Source of the DNA: Luminiphilus sp. | Lineage (GTDB): Bacteria; Pseudomonadota; Gammaproteobacteria; Pseudomonadales; Halieaceae | Length of the DNA: 51,084 nucleotides | Reading direction: 5' to 3' | NCBI GenBank assembly: GCA_016779445.1 | Contig: JADHNP010000008.1 | Location: 1 to 51,084 of the forward strand | Shown: positions 16,334-26,377 of the stretch, piece after piece | How positions within the stretch are numbered: the stretch's first letter is position 1 | How the letters are laid out: each line of letters starts with the position of its first letter | The notes under the pieces: model-generated | What the model saw: only the letters and a program-made list of their open reading frames with translations | What the model was told of the DNA's origin: nothing | The model's database searches: none | Position numbers and translations under genes: made by a program

Positions 16334-16915
16334 ATGGGACGTGGTCGATCGCCAACAACCGCGGCGCTACGAATAATCGGTGGTGAATGGCGCGGTCGAA
16401 AAATTCCTTTCCCTCAGCACCCAGGCTTAAGGCCCACTGGAGACCGGGTTCGCGAAACGCTTTTCAATTGGCTGGCACCTCACCTCGCAAACGCACGGTG
16501 CCTCGACTTATTCGCCGGATCTGGCATTCTGGGTATCGAGGCGCTTTCCCGTGGCGCCGCGCACTGTGATTTCGTCGATAACCGGCTCGAGAACACTCAG
16601 CGAATCGACCGGCAACTGGCAGCGCTCCAAGGTCAAAGCAGAGCATCCGGGCATTGTAGTGATGCATTGGCATTACTAAGCGCCGGTAACGCCCCCTGGG
16701 ATATCGTATTTATCGATCCGCCCTTCGACGGCTCACTGGGCGAATCCGCATTGAAAGCGCTAGCGCGACACAGGTGCTTGCACCAAACAAGTTGGGTGTA
16801 CTTCGAAACCAGACGATCTCAACCAGAATGCGTCCCTGAAGAGGACTACTGTATTTTCCGAAAGAAAACGGCCGGCGATGTCCAGTATCAGCTCCTGCAG
16901 CTTCGGCCAGGCTGA
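16334..16915 (+). CDS. rsmD: 16S rRNA m2G966 methyltransferase RsmD
   Basis: RsmD methylates N2 of G966 in 16S rRNA during small-subunit assembly. The 193-residue product begins ALRIIGGEWRGRKIPFP, continues with GLRPTGDRVRETLFNWL, has the SAM motif LDLFAGSGILGIEALSRGA and the catalytic IV motif DIVFIDPPFDG. The ATG at 16334 is preceded by AGGA at 16324-16327 and gives the family N-terminus; longer in-frame starts run into the ftsY leader. Divergence from ftsY and position upstream of coaD match Pseudomonas and E. coli relatives. Confidence 0.95.
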   Translation: MGRGRSPTTAALRIIGGEWRGRKIPFPQHPGLRPTGDRVRETLFNWLAPHLANARCLDLFAGSGILGIEALSRGAAHCDFVDNRLENTQRIDRQLAALQGQSRASGHCSDALALLSAGNAPWDIVFIDPPFDGSLGESALKALARHRCLHQTSWVYFETRRSQPECVPEEDYCIFRKKTAGDVQYQLLQLRPG

Positions 16916-16964
16916 ATATACATGATCCTGTGGCCAGCAAGACTTGTTTACAAGACTTGTGTAG

Positions 16965-17477
<513 letters not shown>

Positions 17478-17516
17478 CGAGCCCGATACCACACTGATGT
17501 CTGCAGGGCCGATGGT

Positions 17517-18326
17517 CTAGCGCTGACAAACCGAACAAAAAACGGTGCTACGGCCGCCTTGCCGAACTTCCCTGAGTGTGGTGTCGCAGACTCTACATGG
17601 CTTGCCTTGTCGCCCATACACTCGCAGCTTTTGGGCAAAATATCCGGGTTGGCCATCGCCACCAACAAAATCCCTCAACGTCGTGCCACCTTGTTCTATT
17701 GCGTTTGCCAGTACCTCCTTGATTGCCCCGGCAAGGCCCTCATATCGGACCGCCGCCACCCTACCAGCGGCTCGCTTGGGATGAATTCCAGACATAAATA
17801 ATGCTTCATTGGCGTAGATATTGCCGACACCCACCACCACTTTGCCGTCCATAATGAACTGCTTTACCGGAATGCGCCGCCCACGTGAGTGATGATAAAG
17901 ATAGTCGCCAGAAAACGACGGGGAGAGTGGCTCGGGACCCAAGCTGTCCAAAAGTGGATGCGACACACCTTCCAACCAATGCATACTGCCAAAACGTCTT
18001 GGATCGTGATAGCGCAGGCAAAGATGATCATCGAGCACGATATCAACATGATCATGAAAAAGTGCCGGCGCTGTTGCGGGCATGATCCTGAGGCTCCCCG
18101 ACATACCCAGATGAACCATTAGCGTCCCCCGGTCGGTGTCAATAAGGATGTATTTCGCGCGGCGACGCACTCCCAGAAAACGCGCGCCAGTGAGGCTTCG
18201 CTCGAGGTGCCCCGAAATAGGCCATCTCAGCCGAGCCTCTCGGATAATTACCGCTACCACCTGTCGATCGGTGATATGAGGAGCGATACCGCGGCAGGTG
18301 GTTTCGACTTCTGGCAGTTCTGGCAT
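17517..18326 (-). CDS. mutM: Formamidopyrimidine-DNA glycosylase (Fpg)
   Basis: MutM excises oxidised purines such as 8-oxoguanine and FapyG and nicks the DNA by beta/delta-elimination. The 269-residue product starts [14 protein letters not shown] with the catalytic Pro2 and Glu3. It contains [20 protein letters not shown] with the conserved lysine, the helix-two-turn-helix stretch [14 protein letters not shown], and ends with a zinc finger (CRVC and CSVC). It lies downstream of the rpmB-rpmG pair on the same strand but is separated from it by a terminator, so it is probably transcribed independently. Confidence 0.97.
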   Translation of the reverse strand: MPELPEVETTCRGIAPHITDRQVVAVIIREARLRWPISGHLERSLTGARFLGVRRRAKYILIDTDRGTLMVHLGMSGSLRIMPATAPALFHDHVDIVLDDHLCLRYHDPRRFGSMHWLEGVSHPLLDSLGPEPLSPSFSGDYLYHHSRGRRIPVKQFIMDGKVVVGVGNIYANEALFMSGIHPKRAAGRVAAVRYEGLAGAIKEVLANAIEQGGTTLRDFVGGDGQPGYFAQKLRVYGRQGKPCRVCDTTLREVRQGGRSTVFCSVCQR

Positions 18327-18433
18327 GGCTGGCTGGACCTGGCTCTTGATATGTCGCCAATAGCTAGTGCAAATCAGATGTTACTTGAGCTGGGGCGTGC
18401 AGACTTGAGCCTTCGCATCAAAATTGAAGCCCC

Positions 18434-18464
18434 AAAAAAACGAAACCCCGGTAAGAGGCCGGGG
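18434..18464 (-). terminator. Rho-independent terminator after rpmG
   Basis: On the minus strand a 6-bp all-GC stem (CCCCGG pairing with CCGGGG, 18446-18451 and 18459-18464) with a 7-base loop is followed by TTTCG and then seven T residues (18440-18434). It lies 20 bases past the rpmG stop and ahead of mutM, so it should end the rpmB-rpmG transcript. Confidence 0.85.
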
Positions 18465-18484
18465 CTAACGCAATGAAAAAACCG

Positions 18485-18640
18485 TTACTTGATCTTTCCT
18501 TCTTTATAGACAACATGCTTTCGGGCGACAGGATCGTACTTCTTCATTTCCAGTTTGTCTGGCATGGTCCGCTTATTTTTATCAGTGGTATAAAAATGAC
18601 CCGTACCGGCCGTTGAGTTCATTCGGATTTTTTCTCGCAT
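18485..18640 (-). CDS. rpmG: 50S ribosomal protein L33
   Basis: This 51-residue basic protein of the large ribosomal subunit reads [14 protein letters not shown] at the start, then [20 protein letters not shown], and ends [11 protein letters not shown]. All of these are typical of gammaproteobacterial L33. There are no zinc-binding cysteine pairs, so it is the zinc-free form. The gene lies 11 bases downstream of rpmB on the same strand, the universal rpmB-rpmG pair, and is followed by a clear rho-independent terminator. Confidence 0.97.
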   Translation of the reverse strand: MREKIRMNSTAGTGHFYTTDKNKRTMPDKLEMKKYDPVARKHVVYKEGKIK

Positions 18641-18651
18641 CAGTCAGCCCC

Positions 18652-18888
18652 TCACACTTTTTCGCCGCGCGCGCGCAACTCTTCCAATACCGAGTCGATG
18701 CCGCGTTTATCGATAATCCGCATACCCTTGGAGGATAGCCGCAAAGAAACAAAGCGCTTCTCGGATTCTACCCAAAAGCGATGGTTGTGCAGGTTGGGCA
18801 GGAACCGCCGCTTGGTTCGGTTCTTAGCGTGCGAAACATTGTTACCGGTTGCGGGCCGCTTGCCCGTAACCTGACAAACTCGTGCCAT
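18652..18888 (-). CDS. rpmB: 50S ribosomal protein L28
   Basis: L28 is a large-subunit ribosomal protein; the 78-residue length is exactly that of the gammaproteobacterial family. It reads [20 protein letters not shown] at the start, then [17 protein letters not shown] and a basic C-terminal half. A longer in-frame start upstream adds unrelated residues and is rejected. A strong promoter (TTGCAC, 17 bases, TATAAA) lies about 34 bases upstream of the ATG. The gene diverges from coaBC. Confidence 0.98.
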   Translation of the reverse strand: MARVCQVTGKRPATGNNVSHAKNRTKRRFLPNLHNHRFWVESEKRFVSLRLSSKGMRIIDKRGIDSVLEELRARGEKV

Positions 18889-18921
18889 GGGAATCCCCGT
18901 CGAGATCCAGAAAGGGCGCGT

Positions 18922-18950
18922 TTTATACCAGAGGCGCTCCGGGGGTGCAA
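18922..18950 (-). promoter_or_regulatory. Sigma-70 promoter of rpmB-rpmG
   Basis: On the minus strand TTGCAC (18950-18945) and TATAAA (18927-18922) are separated by exactly 17 bases. The sequence after the -10 box is GC-rich (ACGCGCCC), the discriminator type associated with stringent (ppGpp) repression of ribosomal genes. The predicted start is about 25 bases upstream of the rpmB ATG. Confidence 0.8.
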
Positions 18951-19038
18951 GCGAGGCCGAATGATCACTCATCGAAGTGTGCAAAAACCCCTGCAAATGC
19001 TACGGTGCGGGCCTACTGAACGTCGAGCTTGGGGGCCT

Positions 19039-20259
19039 ATGGGCCATTTACGACAACGCCGGATACTTGTGGCAATAGCGGGTGGGATCGCCGCTTATAA
19101 AGGCGCGGAGCTGGTTCGTCTACTGAAGAAGCAGGGGGCCGACGTCCGCGTAATCCTCTCTCGAGGGGCTCGCGAGTTCATTACACCCCTGACCATGCAA
19201 GCCCTGTCTGGCGAGCCCGTGCACACAGAACTCCTCGATGAGTCCGCTGAAGCGGGCATGGGCCACATCGAACTGGCACGATGGGCAGATCTATTGGTCA
19301 TTGCGCCCGCAACCGCCGATGTCATCGCGCGTCTGGCACATGGGCGAGCAGACGATTTAATGACAACGGCTGCACTTGCCACCGCCGCGCCTGTCGCTGT
19401 CGCACCGGCAATGAATCAGCAGATGTGGGCAAATGCCGCCACGCAAGAAAACCTGATCCTACTGACACAAAGAGGCATTCAGATTATTGGCCCAGACCAA
19501 GGCGAGCAGGCCTGTGGTGATGTAGGTCCCGGGCGGCTGCTCGAACCGGCTCAAATACTGCAGGCACTCCAGAGCCGCTTTTCCAGTCGGCAACTGGACA
19601 ACAAAAAAGTCGTGATTACGGCGGGCCCAACGGTTGAAGCAATTGATCCGGTGCGCTTTCTCAGTAATCACAGCTCTGGAAAAATGGGATACGCTCTGGC
19701 TCGGGCTTGCGCGGAAGCGGGGGCCGAGGTCACCTTGATTTCCGGCCCCGTGCATTTAAGTCCACCAGATCGTGTCAGGCTGCTGTCAGTCACTTCGGCT
19801 ATCGAAATGCATGATGCCTCCATTCAGGAGGCTGACGGCGCAGATCTCTTTATCGGAGCGGCAGCTGTCGCCGATTTCCGCGTATCAAATCCTGCTAGGG
19901 AGAAAATAAAAAAAAATGCACAGCCTGATCTCACGCTCACGCTGGTTGAAAACCCGGATGTCATCGCAGCCGTCTGCCAGCTAGCCCGCCGCCCGACTCT
20001 CGTGGTTGGTTTTGCGGCGGAAACTTCAGACTTGTTATCTCATGCCCGAGAAAAACGGGTGAAAAAGGGTCTCGATTTGGTCATAGCCAATGATGTCAGC
20101 GATCCTCACACCAGCTTTGGATCTGACCAAAATGCGGTTCATCTCATTGGGGCTTTGTCGGAGCAACACCTTGCGCTCGCCAGTAAGCAGGTCATTGCAG
20201 AAAAAATTGTCAGCATATTGGCGGAAAGACTGTCTGAACCAGCGGCCGCATCCAGCTAG
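19039..20259 (+). CDS. coaBC: Bifunctional CoaBC (PPC synthetase / PPC decarboxylase)
   Basis: CoaBC makes 4'-phosphopantetheine from 4'-phosphopantothenate and cysteine in two steps. The N-terminal flavoprotein decarboxylase shows GGIAAYKGAELVRLL, the catalytic His in HIELARWADL, the APAMNQQMW motif and the active-site Cys in GEQACGDVGPGR. The C-terminal synthetase begins about residue 190 with ITAGPTVEAIDPVRFLSNHS and has the KIKK lysine. ATG 19039 gives 406 residues, the same as E. coli; earlier in-frame ATGs add unrelated sequence. It diverges from rpmB. dut and algC, which separate coaBC from argB in Pseudomonas, are absent here. Confidence 0.96.
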   Translation: MGHLRQRRILVAIAGGIAAYKGAELVRLLKKQGADVRVILSRGAREFITPLTMQALSGEPVHTELLDESAEAGMGHIELARWADLLVIAPATADVIARLAHGRADDLMTTAALATAAPVAVAPAMNQQMWANAATQENLILLTQRGIQIIGPDQGEQACGDVGPGRLLEPAQILQALQSRFSSRQLDNKKVVITAGPTVEAIDPVRFLSNHSSGKMGYALARACAEAGAEVTLISGPVHLSPPDRVRLLSVTSAIEMHDASIQEADGADLFIGAAAVADFRVSNPAREKIKKNAQPDLTLTLVENPDVIAAVCQLARRPTLVVGFAAETSDLLSHAREKRVKKGLDLVIANDVSDPHTSFGSDQNAVHLIGALSEQHLALASKQVIAEKIVSILAERLSEPAAASS

Positions 20260-21258
<999 letters not shown>

Positions 21259-21345
21259 CTCGCGAGGACCGTCATTGCGCCCAAGCGCAGGACTGATTAG
21301 CATCTGTCCACACGCGTTCGGTCGGTCACACAATGAGCAGTGCTG

Positions 21346-21978
21346 ATGTCAGCTAATCACACAGACAGTCCCGTCAGCCGACAAGAGCAGATCCTTCAAG
21401 CACTCGCGACAATGTTGGAAGAGGCGCCGCTTGAGAAAATCACGACGGCAAAACTGGCTGCCTGTGTTGGCGTTTCCGAAGCAGCTTTGTACCGACACTT
21501 TCCTTCCAAAGCGAAGATGTTTGAATCGCTGATTGCCTTCGCCGAAGAGACATTATTCGTGCGCATCAGTCGAATATCAGAACAACAAACCGATGCATTA
21601 AGCCAATGCCATCATCTACTCCGGTTATTTTTGGAGTTTTGCGAAAAAAACCCTGGTATCACTCAACTGCTCACCGGACGCGGATTAATGGGCGAAGCCA
21701 GTAAGCTCCATGATCGAGTATCGCAGCTATATGATCGGCTGGAGACGCAGTTGCGACAATATCTCAGAGAGGCTGAGTTACGAGAGGGGTTGCGACCTCG
21801 CCTGCCAATAGCCAGCGCCGCCAACCTAATGCTGATCTCCGCCGAGGGTAAGATCAGTCAATTTTGCCGAAGCAGCTTTAAACGACAACCGACGGAGGGC
21901 TGGGAGGAGCAATGGCTGATTCTGAGTGAACATCTAATGCGGCCTGCAAGCTCTGTCGGTGCAAGCAGATCCGAGTAA
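21346..21978 (+). CDS. slmA: Nucleoid occlusion factor SlmA (TetR family)
   Basis: SlmA binds specific chromosomal sites and blocks FtsZ ring assembly over the nucleoid. The 210-residue protein has an N-terminal TetR helix-turn-helix (TTAKLAACVGVSEAALYRHFPSK, about 31-53), closely like E. coli SlmA. A helical C-terminal domain follows with NPGITQLLTGRGLMGE and LRQYLREAELREGLRPR. Position between coaBC/argB and pyrE matches the conserved coaBC-slmA-pyrE neighbourhood. A GTG two codons earlier (21340) is possible; ATG 21346 is preferred. It converges on pyrE across 147 bases with no clear terminator. Confidence 0.92.
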   Translation: MSANHTDSPVSRQEQILQALATMLEEAPLEKITTAKLAACVGVSEAALYRHFPSKAKMFESLIAFAEETLFVRISRISEQQTDALSQCHHLLRLFLEFCEKNPGITQLLTGRGLMGEASKLHDRVSQLYDRLETQLRQYLREAELREGLRPRLPIASAANLMLISAEGKISQFCRSSFKRQPTEGWEEQWLILSEHLMRPASSVGASRSE

Positions 21979-22125
21979 CACGGAAACCACCTCACCAAGG
22001 CCATCCCATATAATGCCTTAGCGCGCTGCTCAATCGCAGAGAGGCATTTGTTTGCGACGAAACGCGGCCTGACTCACTTGGCTCAGGTCTTGACGGGATA
22101 GCCCAACGTGCTTTTAGGCACAACT

Positions 22126-22782
22126 CTACATAACCCCATAACGCTCTCTATATCGCTCAAGTGCATCACGACAAGCCATCATCTCAGGGTTGCCGTCCAC
22201 CCACTCAATGATATCGTGCAAAGAGATCACACTGGTTACGGAGATACCACTGTGTTGTTCTACCTGCTGGACTGCAGACAGCGAAGTATCTCCTCTTTCA
22301 CAACGGTCGAGCCCGATCAGAACAGCCGCGCCTGTCGCGCCCGCTGCATCCAGAATAGCCATTGACTCTTTAATAGCCGTGCCAGCTGTTATCACATCAT
22401 CAACGATCACGACATTTCCCTTCAAGGAGCTGCCTACGAGGCTTCCGCCCTCGCCATGGGTTTTTGCTTCCTTGCGGTTGAAGGCAAAAGGCATGTCGAC
22501 GCCAAACTCATCTGCCAACGCGATCGCCGTGGTGGCAACCAGCGGGATGCCCTTGTAGGCGGGACCAAAGAGCATATCCGCCGACACAGTAGCTTCCATC
22601 AGGGCCGCCGCATAGCAACGCCCCAGTCGGGCCAAGGCCGAGCCGGTTGAAAAACGCCCCGCGTTAAAAAAATAGGGGCTGATACGACCGGATTTGAGCT
22701 CGAACTCGCCAAACTGCAGAACGTCACACTCCAAGGCCAGCTCGATAAACTGCTGACGGTATGGCTTCTGATCTGTCTTCAC
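22126..22782 (-). CDS. pyrE: Orotate phosphoribosyltransferase
   Basis: PyrE attaches orotate to PRPP, giving orotidine 5'-monophosphate in pyrimidine synthesis. The 218-residue product shows [16 protein letters not shown] (substrate-binding), the flexible catalytic loop [13 protein letters not shown], and the PRPP-binding motif [17 protein letters not shown]. It converges with slmA and diverges from crc across 123 bases. No E. coli-style attenuator or upstream rph leader is present, since rph lies on the far side of crc and points towards it. Confidence 0.97.
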   Translation of the reverse strand: MKTDQKPYRQQFIELALECDVLQFGEFELKSGRISPYFFNAGRFSTGSALARLGRCYAAALMEATVSADMLFGPAYKGIPLVATTAIALADEFGVDMPFAFNRKEAKTHGEGGSLVGSSLKGNVVIVDDVITAGTAIKESMAILDAAGATGAAVLIGLDRCERGDTSLSAVQQVEQHSGISVTSVISLHDIIEWVDGNPEMMACRDALERYRERYGVM

Positions 22783-22905
22783 AACTCACTCCATGATGAC
22801 TATACGGGTTGCGACTACGACCAACGGTACGGAATAATCGATTAGCCGCGGTCTGCCTATTGGCTTTCCACGTATGATAGGTGATCGTCACAAACAGGAC
22901 TAGCA

Positions 22906-23667
22906 ATGAGGGTCATCAGCCTCGTCACGGAAGGCATTGAGAGAGCGGCTGAGGCGGGCTGTCTTGAGTGGCTGTTTGCGCAAGACGCAGACATTATTTG
23001 CCTCCAGGATACGCACTGCGCAGAGCACACGTTAAAGGGCAACGCTTTTTTCCCAGAAGGTTATCACCCCTACTTTCTTGACCATTACGACGACCCTCGG
23101 CGCAACGGTGTCGCGATTTACTGTCGCACACTACCAAAAGCCATTATTTGGGGTCTGGGATTCGCAGACTTTGACTCTCAAGGGCTGTATATCCAAGCTG
23201 ACTACGATCAATTCAGTGTCGGCTCCGTGCTGGTGCCCACTGGCAGGGCGAACACGCAAGCAATGGAGACCAAGCTAAGCTTCCTCTCACAATTAAGCAC
23301 TCACCTAGCAAAAGTGCGCCATAAGCGAAGGGGCTATATTTTATGTGGGGGCTGGGAACTGATGGCTCATCATGCTGATGCCGAGGACGCAGGCAACAGC
23401 GCCGCACTCCCGGGTTTATCCGCGACGGAACGAGGATGGCTACTGGATCTCTACGATTCCGGGTACACAGACGCGTTCAAGGCGATTGACAGAGAACCCG
23501 ACGCCTACTCGTGGTGGCCTGATGGTGATGAGGCGGGCGGGCTCAGAACTGATACACACATCATTTCTGATGTACTCGTCGATCGCGTCAGTGCAGCCAA
23601 AATCTATGACGAAGAGGTCTTCTCCCACCACGCACCCGTGGTCATTGATTACGACCTGACGATCTAA
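22906..23667 (+). CDS. crc: Catabolite repression control protein Crc
   Basis: The 253-residue product has the exonuclease III / endonuclease-exonuclease-phosphatase fold but a degenerate active site. The catalytic-glutamate motif LQE is LQD (Asp35), the GDxN motif is replaced by GGW (148-150), and the final SDH motif is SHH (240-242). This pattern, the start [20 protein letters not shown] and the pyrE-crc-rph location match Pseudomonas Crc. There Crc acts with Hfq to block translation of catabolic mRNAs instead of cutting DNA. An active nuclease is unlikely. It overlaps the convergent rph stop by four bases. No Hfq or CrcZ-like RNA is in the window. Confidence 0.88.
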   Translation: MRVISLVTEGIERAAEAGCLEWLFAQDADIICLQDTHCAEHTLKGNAFFPEGYHPYFLDHYDDPRRNGVAIYCRTLPKAIIWGLGFADFDSQGLYIQADYDQFSVGSVLVPTGRANTQAMETKLSFLSQLSTHLAKVRHKRRGYILCGGWELMAHHADAEDAGNSAALPGLSATERGWLLDLYDSGYTDAFKAIDREPDAYSWWPDGDEAGGLRTDTHIISDVLVDRVSAAKIYDEEVFSHHAPVVIDYDLTI

Positions 23668-24398
23668 CCCTCACTGAGCGCGTCGCGCTGAGCTGCCGTA
23701 ATGACAACCCCCGCCGCCGCCGCCAAATCCACCAAACGAGCCAGCTCTTCTTGTGTAAAAGTGGCACCCTCTGCGGTTCCCTGCACCTCAACCAAACCGC
23801 CCGACTCAGTGAGCACAACATTCATATCGCTGTCAGCGCGAGAATCTTCGGCATAATCTAGGTCAACAACGGGTGAGCCATTCCATACACCCACCGATAC
23901 CGCACAAATCAAATGCCGCAGCGGGTCAGCCTCTAACTCTCCAGAGCGCTGCAGAGCATTCAACGCGTCCACCACAGCCACACAGGCACCCGATATGGCG
24001 GCCGTTCGCGTACCACCATCGGCCTGAATCACATCACAATCTACGGTCAACGTGCGCTCACCGAGCAGCCGCAGATCCAGTGCCGCACGCAATGATCGGC
24101 CGATAAGCCGCTGAATCTCCACCGTCCGCCCACTTTGCTTTCCACGGGCGGCCTCACGGTCCATCCTCGAACCGGTCGAGCGCGGCAACATGCCATACTC
24201 GGCAGTCAACCAACCCTCTCCCTTGCCTCGTAAAAACCCCGGAACGCCCCCGCTCACACTCGCCGTACAGATCACCTTGGTCTGACCAAAAGAGACCAGC
24301 ACAGAGCCCTCTGCGTGACACGTAAAACCTCGCTCAAATTGAATCGCTCGCGTTTCGTGATGTGCGCGACCACTAGGCCGAACCGGTGTCTGGCTCAT
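23664..24398 (-). CDS. rph: RNase PH
   Basis: RNase PH is the phosphate-dependent 3'-5' exoribonuclease that trims tRNA 3' ends. The 244-residue protein has the family start [20 protein letters not shown], the substrate-binding region [20 protein letters not shown] with the conserved arginines, [18 protein letters not shown], and [19 protein letters not shown] with the catalytic aspartates. ATG 24398 has AGGAGA about seven bases upstream; the longer in-frame start at 24425 lacks this. It diverges from yicC and overlaps crc by four bases at its 3' end. Confidence 0.97.
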   Translation of the reverse strand: MSQTPVRPSGRAHHETRAIQFERGFTCHAEGSVLVSFGQTKVICTASVSGGVPGFLRGKGEGWLTAEYGMLPRSTGSRMDREAARGKQSGRTVEIQRLIGRSLRAALDLRLLGERTLTVDCDVIQADGGTRTAAISGACVAVVDALNALQRSGELEADPLRHLICAVSVGVWNGSPVVDLDYAEDSRADSDMNVVLTESGGLVEVQGTAEGATFTQEELARLVDLAAAAGVVITAAQRDALSEG

Positions 24399-24479
24399 CT
24401 TGTTTCTCCTGGCGGGACACGGCATCCCCTGTCTCGTGCTGCTGTTACACTAAACAGGGTTAAATTGCAGGAAAATGCC

Positions 24480-25343
24480 GTGACTCAAAGTATGACGGGC
24501 TTTGCCCGCGGGAGTGTAACAACGGGGACGCAAATGGTCACCGTCGAATGCCGTTCGGTCAATAACCGCTTCCTCGATGTCCAGTTTCGTATGCCCGATA
24601 CACTGAGAGAATGTGAAGCAACATTTCGGCAGCAGGTTGGTAAGGCGTTTTCAAGAGGCAAACTGGAGCTTTCCATCCGGACACATGAAAAAACCAGTAG
24701 CGACCCCGCAACCATTGACCATGAACGCCTCGATACGCTTAAGTCAGCATTGGTGGAGATTGCTGACAGATTTCCGGATTCCCGCTGTCCCGACCAGCTG
24801 TCGATCATGCTCGCCCCGGGCGTGCTGATCGAGCAAGCTTCTAACCTTGACGCCCTTCAGGCAGCGGCCACAGAGGCGCTTGGCACATGCCTCTTGGAGC
24901 TCAGAGAGCAGCGCTTGTCAGAGGGGCAAAAATTAGCCCTCATGGTCGAGGAGCGTTGCGCTGCTATCCGCACCCAGCTTGATCTGTTAAAAGCACAACT
25001 CCCGGCATTACAGACGGCACATCGGCAAAAACTTTTGAGCCGACTGGCCGCTCTGGATCTAGAAGCAGATCCGAAAAGGCTGGAGGAGGAAATTGTCTAT
25101 GTGCTTCAACGTGCCGATGTCGAAGAAGAAATGGATCGGCTGGGCGCTCACCTTAATGCCATTGAGACGGCGCTGAGCGGAAGCGCGCCTTGTGGCCGAC
25201 GACTGGACTTCCTGATGCAAGAACTTAATCGAGAAGCGAACACCCTCAGCTCCAAATCTACGGCACTCAACACAACCAATACTGCGGTAGAGTTCAAAGT
25301 GCTTATCGAGCAGATGCGTGAACAAATTCAAAATATTGAGTGA
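24480..25343 (+). CDS. yicC: YicC family endoribonuclease
   Basis: YicC proteins are recently recognised endoribonucleases implicated in small-RNA turnover. The 287-residue product has the conserved N-terminus SMTGFARG, the stretch VTVECRSVNNRFLDVQFRMP, and the C-terminal DUF1732 region with EEIVYVLQRADVEEEMDRL and GRRLDFLMQELNREANT. The start is GTG at 24480 with CAGGAAA upstream, giving the same length as E. coli YicC. It diverges from rph and lies nine bases upstream of gmk, the conserved yicC-gmk-rpoZ-spoT arrangement. Confidence 0.95.
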   Translation: MTQSMTGFARGSVTTGTQMVTVECRSVNNRFLDVQFRMPDTLRECEATFRQQVGKAFSRGKLELSIRTHEKTSSDPATIDHERLDTLKSALVEIADRFPDSRCPDQLSIMLAPGVLIEQASNLDALQAAATEALGTCLLELREQRLSEGQKLALMVEERCAAIRTQLDLLKAQLPALQTAHRQKLLSRLAALDLEADPKRLEEEIVYVLQRADVEEEMDRLGAHLNAIETALSGSAPCGRRLDFLMQELNREANTLSSKSTALNTTNTAVEFKVLIEQMREQIQNIE

Positions 25344-25352
25344 CTAACCAAA

Positions 25353-25982
25353 GTGAATATCAATCCCTCCAGAGGACAACTACTCATCATCTCAGCACCC
25401 AGTGGCGCTGGCAAAACGTCCCTTATCAAAGCGCTTGTCGACTCCGACGATCGGATTGAAGTATCGGTATCACACACAACCCGACCCCAGCGCCCGGGTG
25501 AGAAAGATGGGAAGAACTATTTTTTTGTATCCGAGACTACATTTCTATCACTACGAGAAAACGGCGCGTTCTTTGAATGGGCAGAGGTGTTTGGCCACCA
25601 CTATGGCACGGGCATCGCTCAGCTGGAGGCACGTCTTGCACAAGGCGCCGATGTGGTGCTTGAGATTGACTGGCAGGGTGCGCAGCAGGTTCGCAAGTTA
25701 GTGCCCGACAGCGCGTGGGCATTCATATTGCCCCCTTCCATTGATTCACTCAAAGCCCGACTTGATTCCCGAGGGCAAGATAATGACGACACGATCGGGG
25801 TGCGCATGGCCGCAGCACAGGCCGAAATGTCTCACTGGGAGGAAGCAGATTATCTGATTATCAACGAAAACTTTGATATCGCGTTAACGGACCTTCGTGC
25901 GGTAGTACAGTCGTTACGATTACGTACCAGCCAACAGCGCCTGGCGCTGAACGAATTGATTGCACACCTGCTGCCATCATAG
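25353..25982 (+). CDS. gmk: Guanylate kinase
   Basis: Gmk converts GMP to GDP. The 209-residue product has the P-loop [15 protein letters not shown] near the N-terminus, the GMP-binding region [20 protein letters not shown], and [14 protein letters not shown]. The start is GTG at 25353, nine bases after the yicC stop. With spoT nearby, it belongs to the cluster that controls guanine nucleotide and ppGpp pools. Confidence 0.97.
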   Translation: MNINPSRGQLLIISAPSGAGKTSLIKALVDSDDRIEVSVSHTTRPQRPGEKDGKNYFFVSETTFLSLRENGAFFEWAEVFGHHYGTGIAQLEARLAQGADVVLEIDWQGAQQVRKLVPDSAWAFILPPSIDSLKARLDSRGQDNDDTIGVRMAAAQAEMSHWEEADYLIINENFDIALTDLRAVVQSLRLRTSQQRLALNELIAHLLPS

Positions 25983-26027
25983 GCCGGAATAAAGCATGGG
26001 AACTGCCAAATTTACGCAGAGAGGGCG

Positions 26028-26054
26028 TTGATAACCCTATTCCTGCGCTATACT
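26028..26054 (+). promoter_or_regulatory. Probable sigma-70 promoter of rpoZ
   Basis: TTGATA (26028-26033) and TATACT (26049-26054) lie upstream of rpoZ, with five of six consensus matches in each box. The spacer is 15 bases, shorter than the optimal 17, so strength is uncertain. The predicted start leaves a leader of about 40 bases before the rpoZ ATG. Confidence 0.5.
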
Positions 26055-26101
26055 ACGCGGCCGCGAAAAACAAGCATCAGACATCAGGAGAACACATCGT
26101 T

Positions 26102-26359
26102 ATGGCCAGAGTTACCGTTGAAGATTGCTTGGACAACGTAGACAACCGCTTTGAATTGGTCATGTTGGCATCCAAGCGGGCCCGCCAGATCGCCACTGGT
26201 GGTCGCGACCCACTGGTGGAAGATGCCTCTGACAAAGCCACCGTGATCGCTTTACGAGAGATTGCTGAGGGATTAATCACTCCTGAGGTACTAGCCCGAG
26301 AAAGCGAAATCGAAGCAGAAGAAGAATTGGCCGCCAGCTTCGAAACACCCGTTCTCTAA
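26102..26359 (+). CDS. rpoZ: RNA polymerase omega subunit
   Basis: Omega helps fold and retain the beta' subunit of RNA polymerase and forms part of a ppGpp site. The 85-residue protein reads [20 protein letters not shown] at the start, then [12 protein letters not shown] and [14 protein letters not shown], all family hallmarks. The ribosome-binding site CAGGAG is about 13 bases upstream. It lies between gmk and spoT as in most gammaproteobacteria, and has its own probable promoter at 26028-26054. Confidence 0.98.
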   Translation: MARVTVEDCLDNVDNRFELVMLASKRARQIATGGRDPLVEDASDKATVIALREIAEGLITPEVLARESEIEAEEELAASFETPVL

Positions 26360-26377
26360 GCGCGAGGATCGCTGGCG

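Noticed and set aside
21979-22125. Weak hairpins between convergent slmA and pyrE as a bidirectional terminator
   Set aside because: The best stem (CCTGA/TCAGG) is only 5 bp with a 10-base loop and no T-run on either strand.
24480-25343. pyrE-rph operon arrangement as in E. coli
   Set aside because: Here rph points towards crc and is separated from pyrE by crc; pyrE cannot be transcribed from rph.
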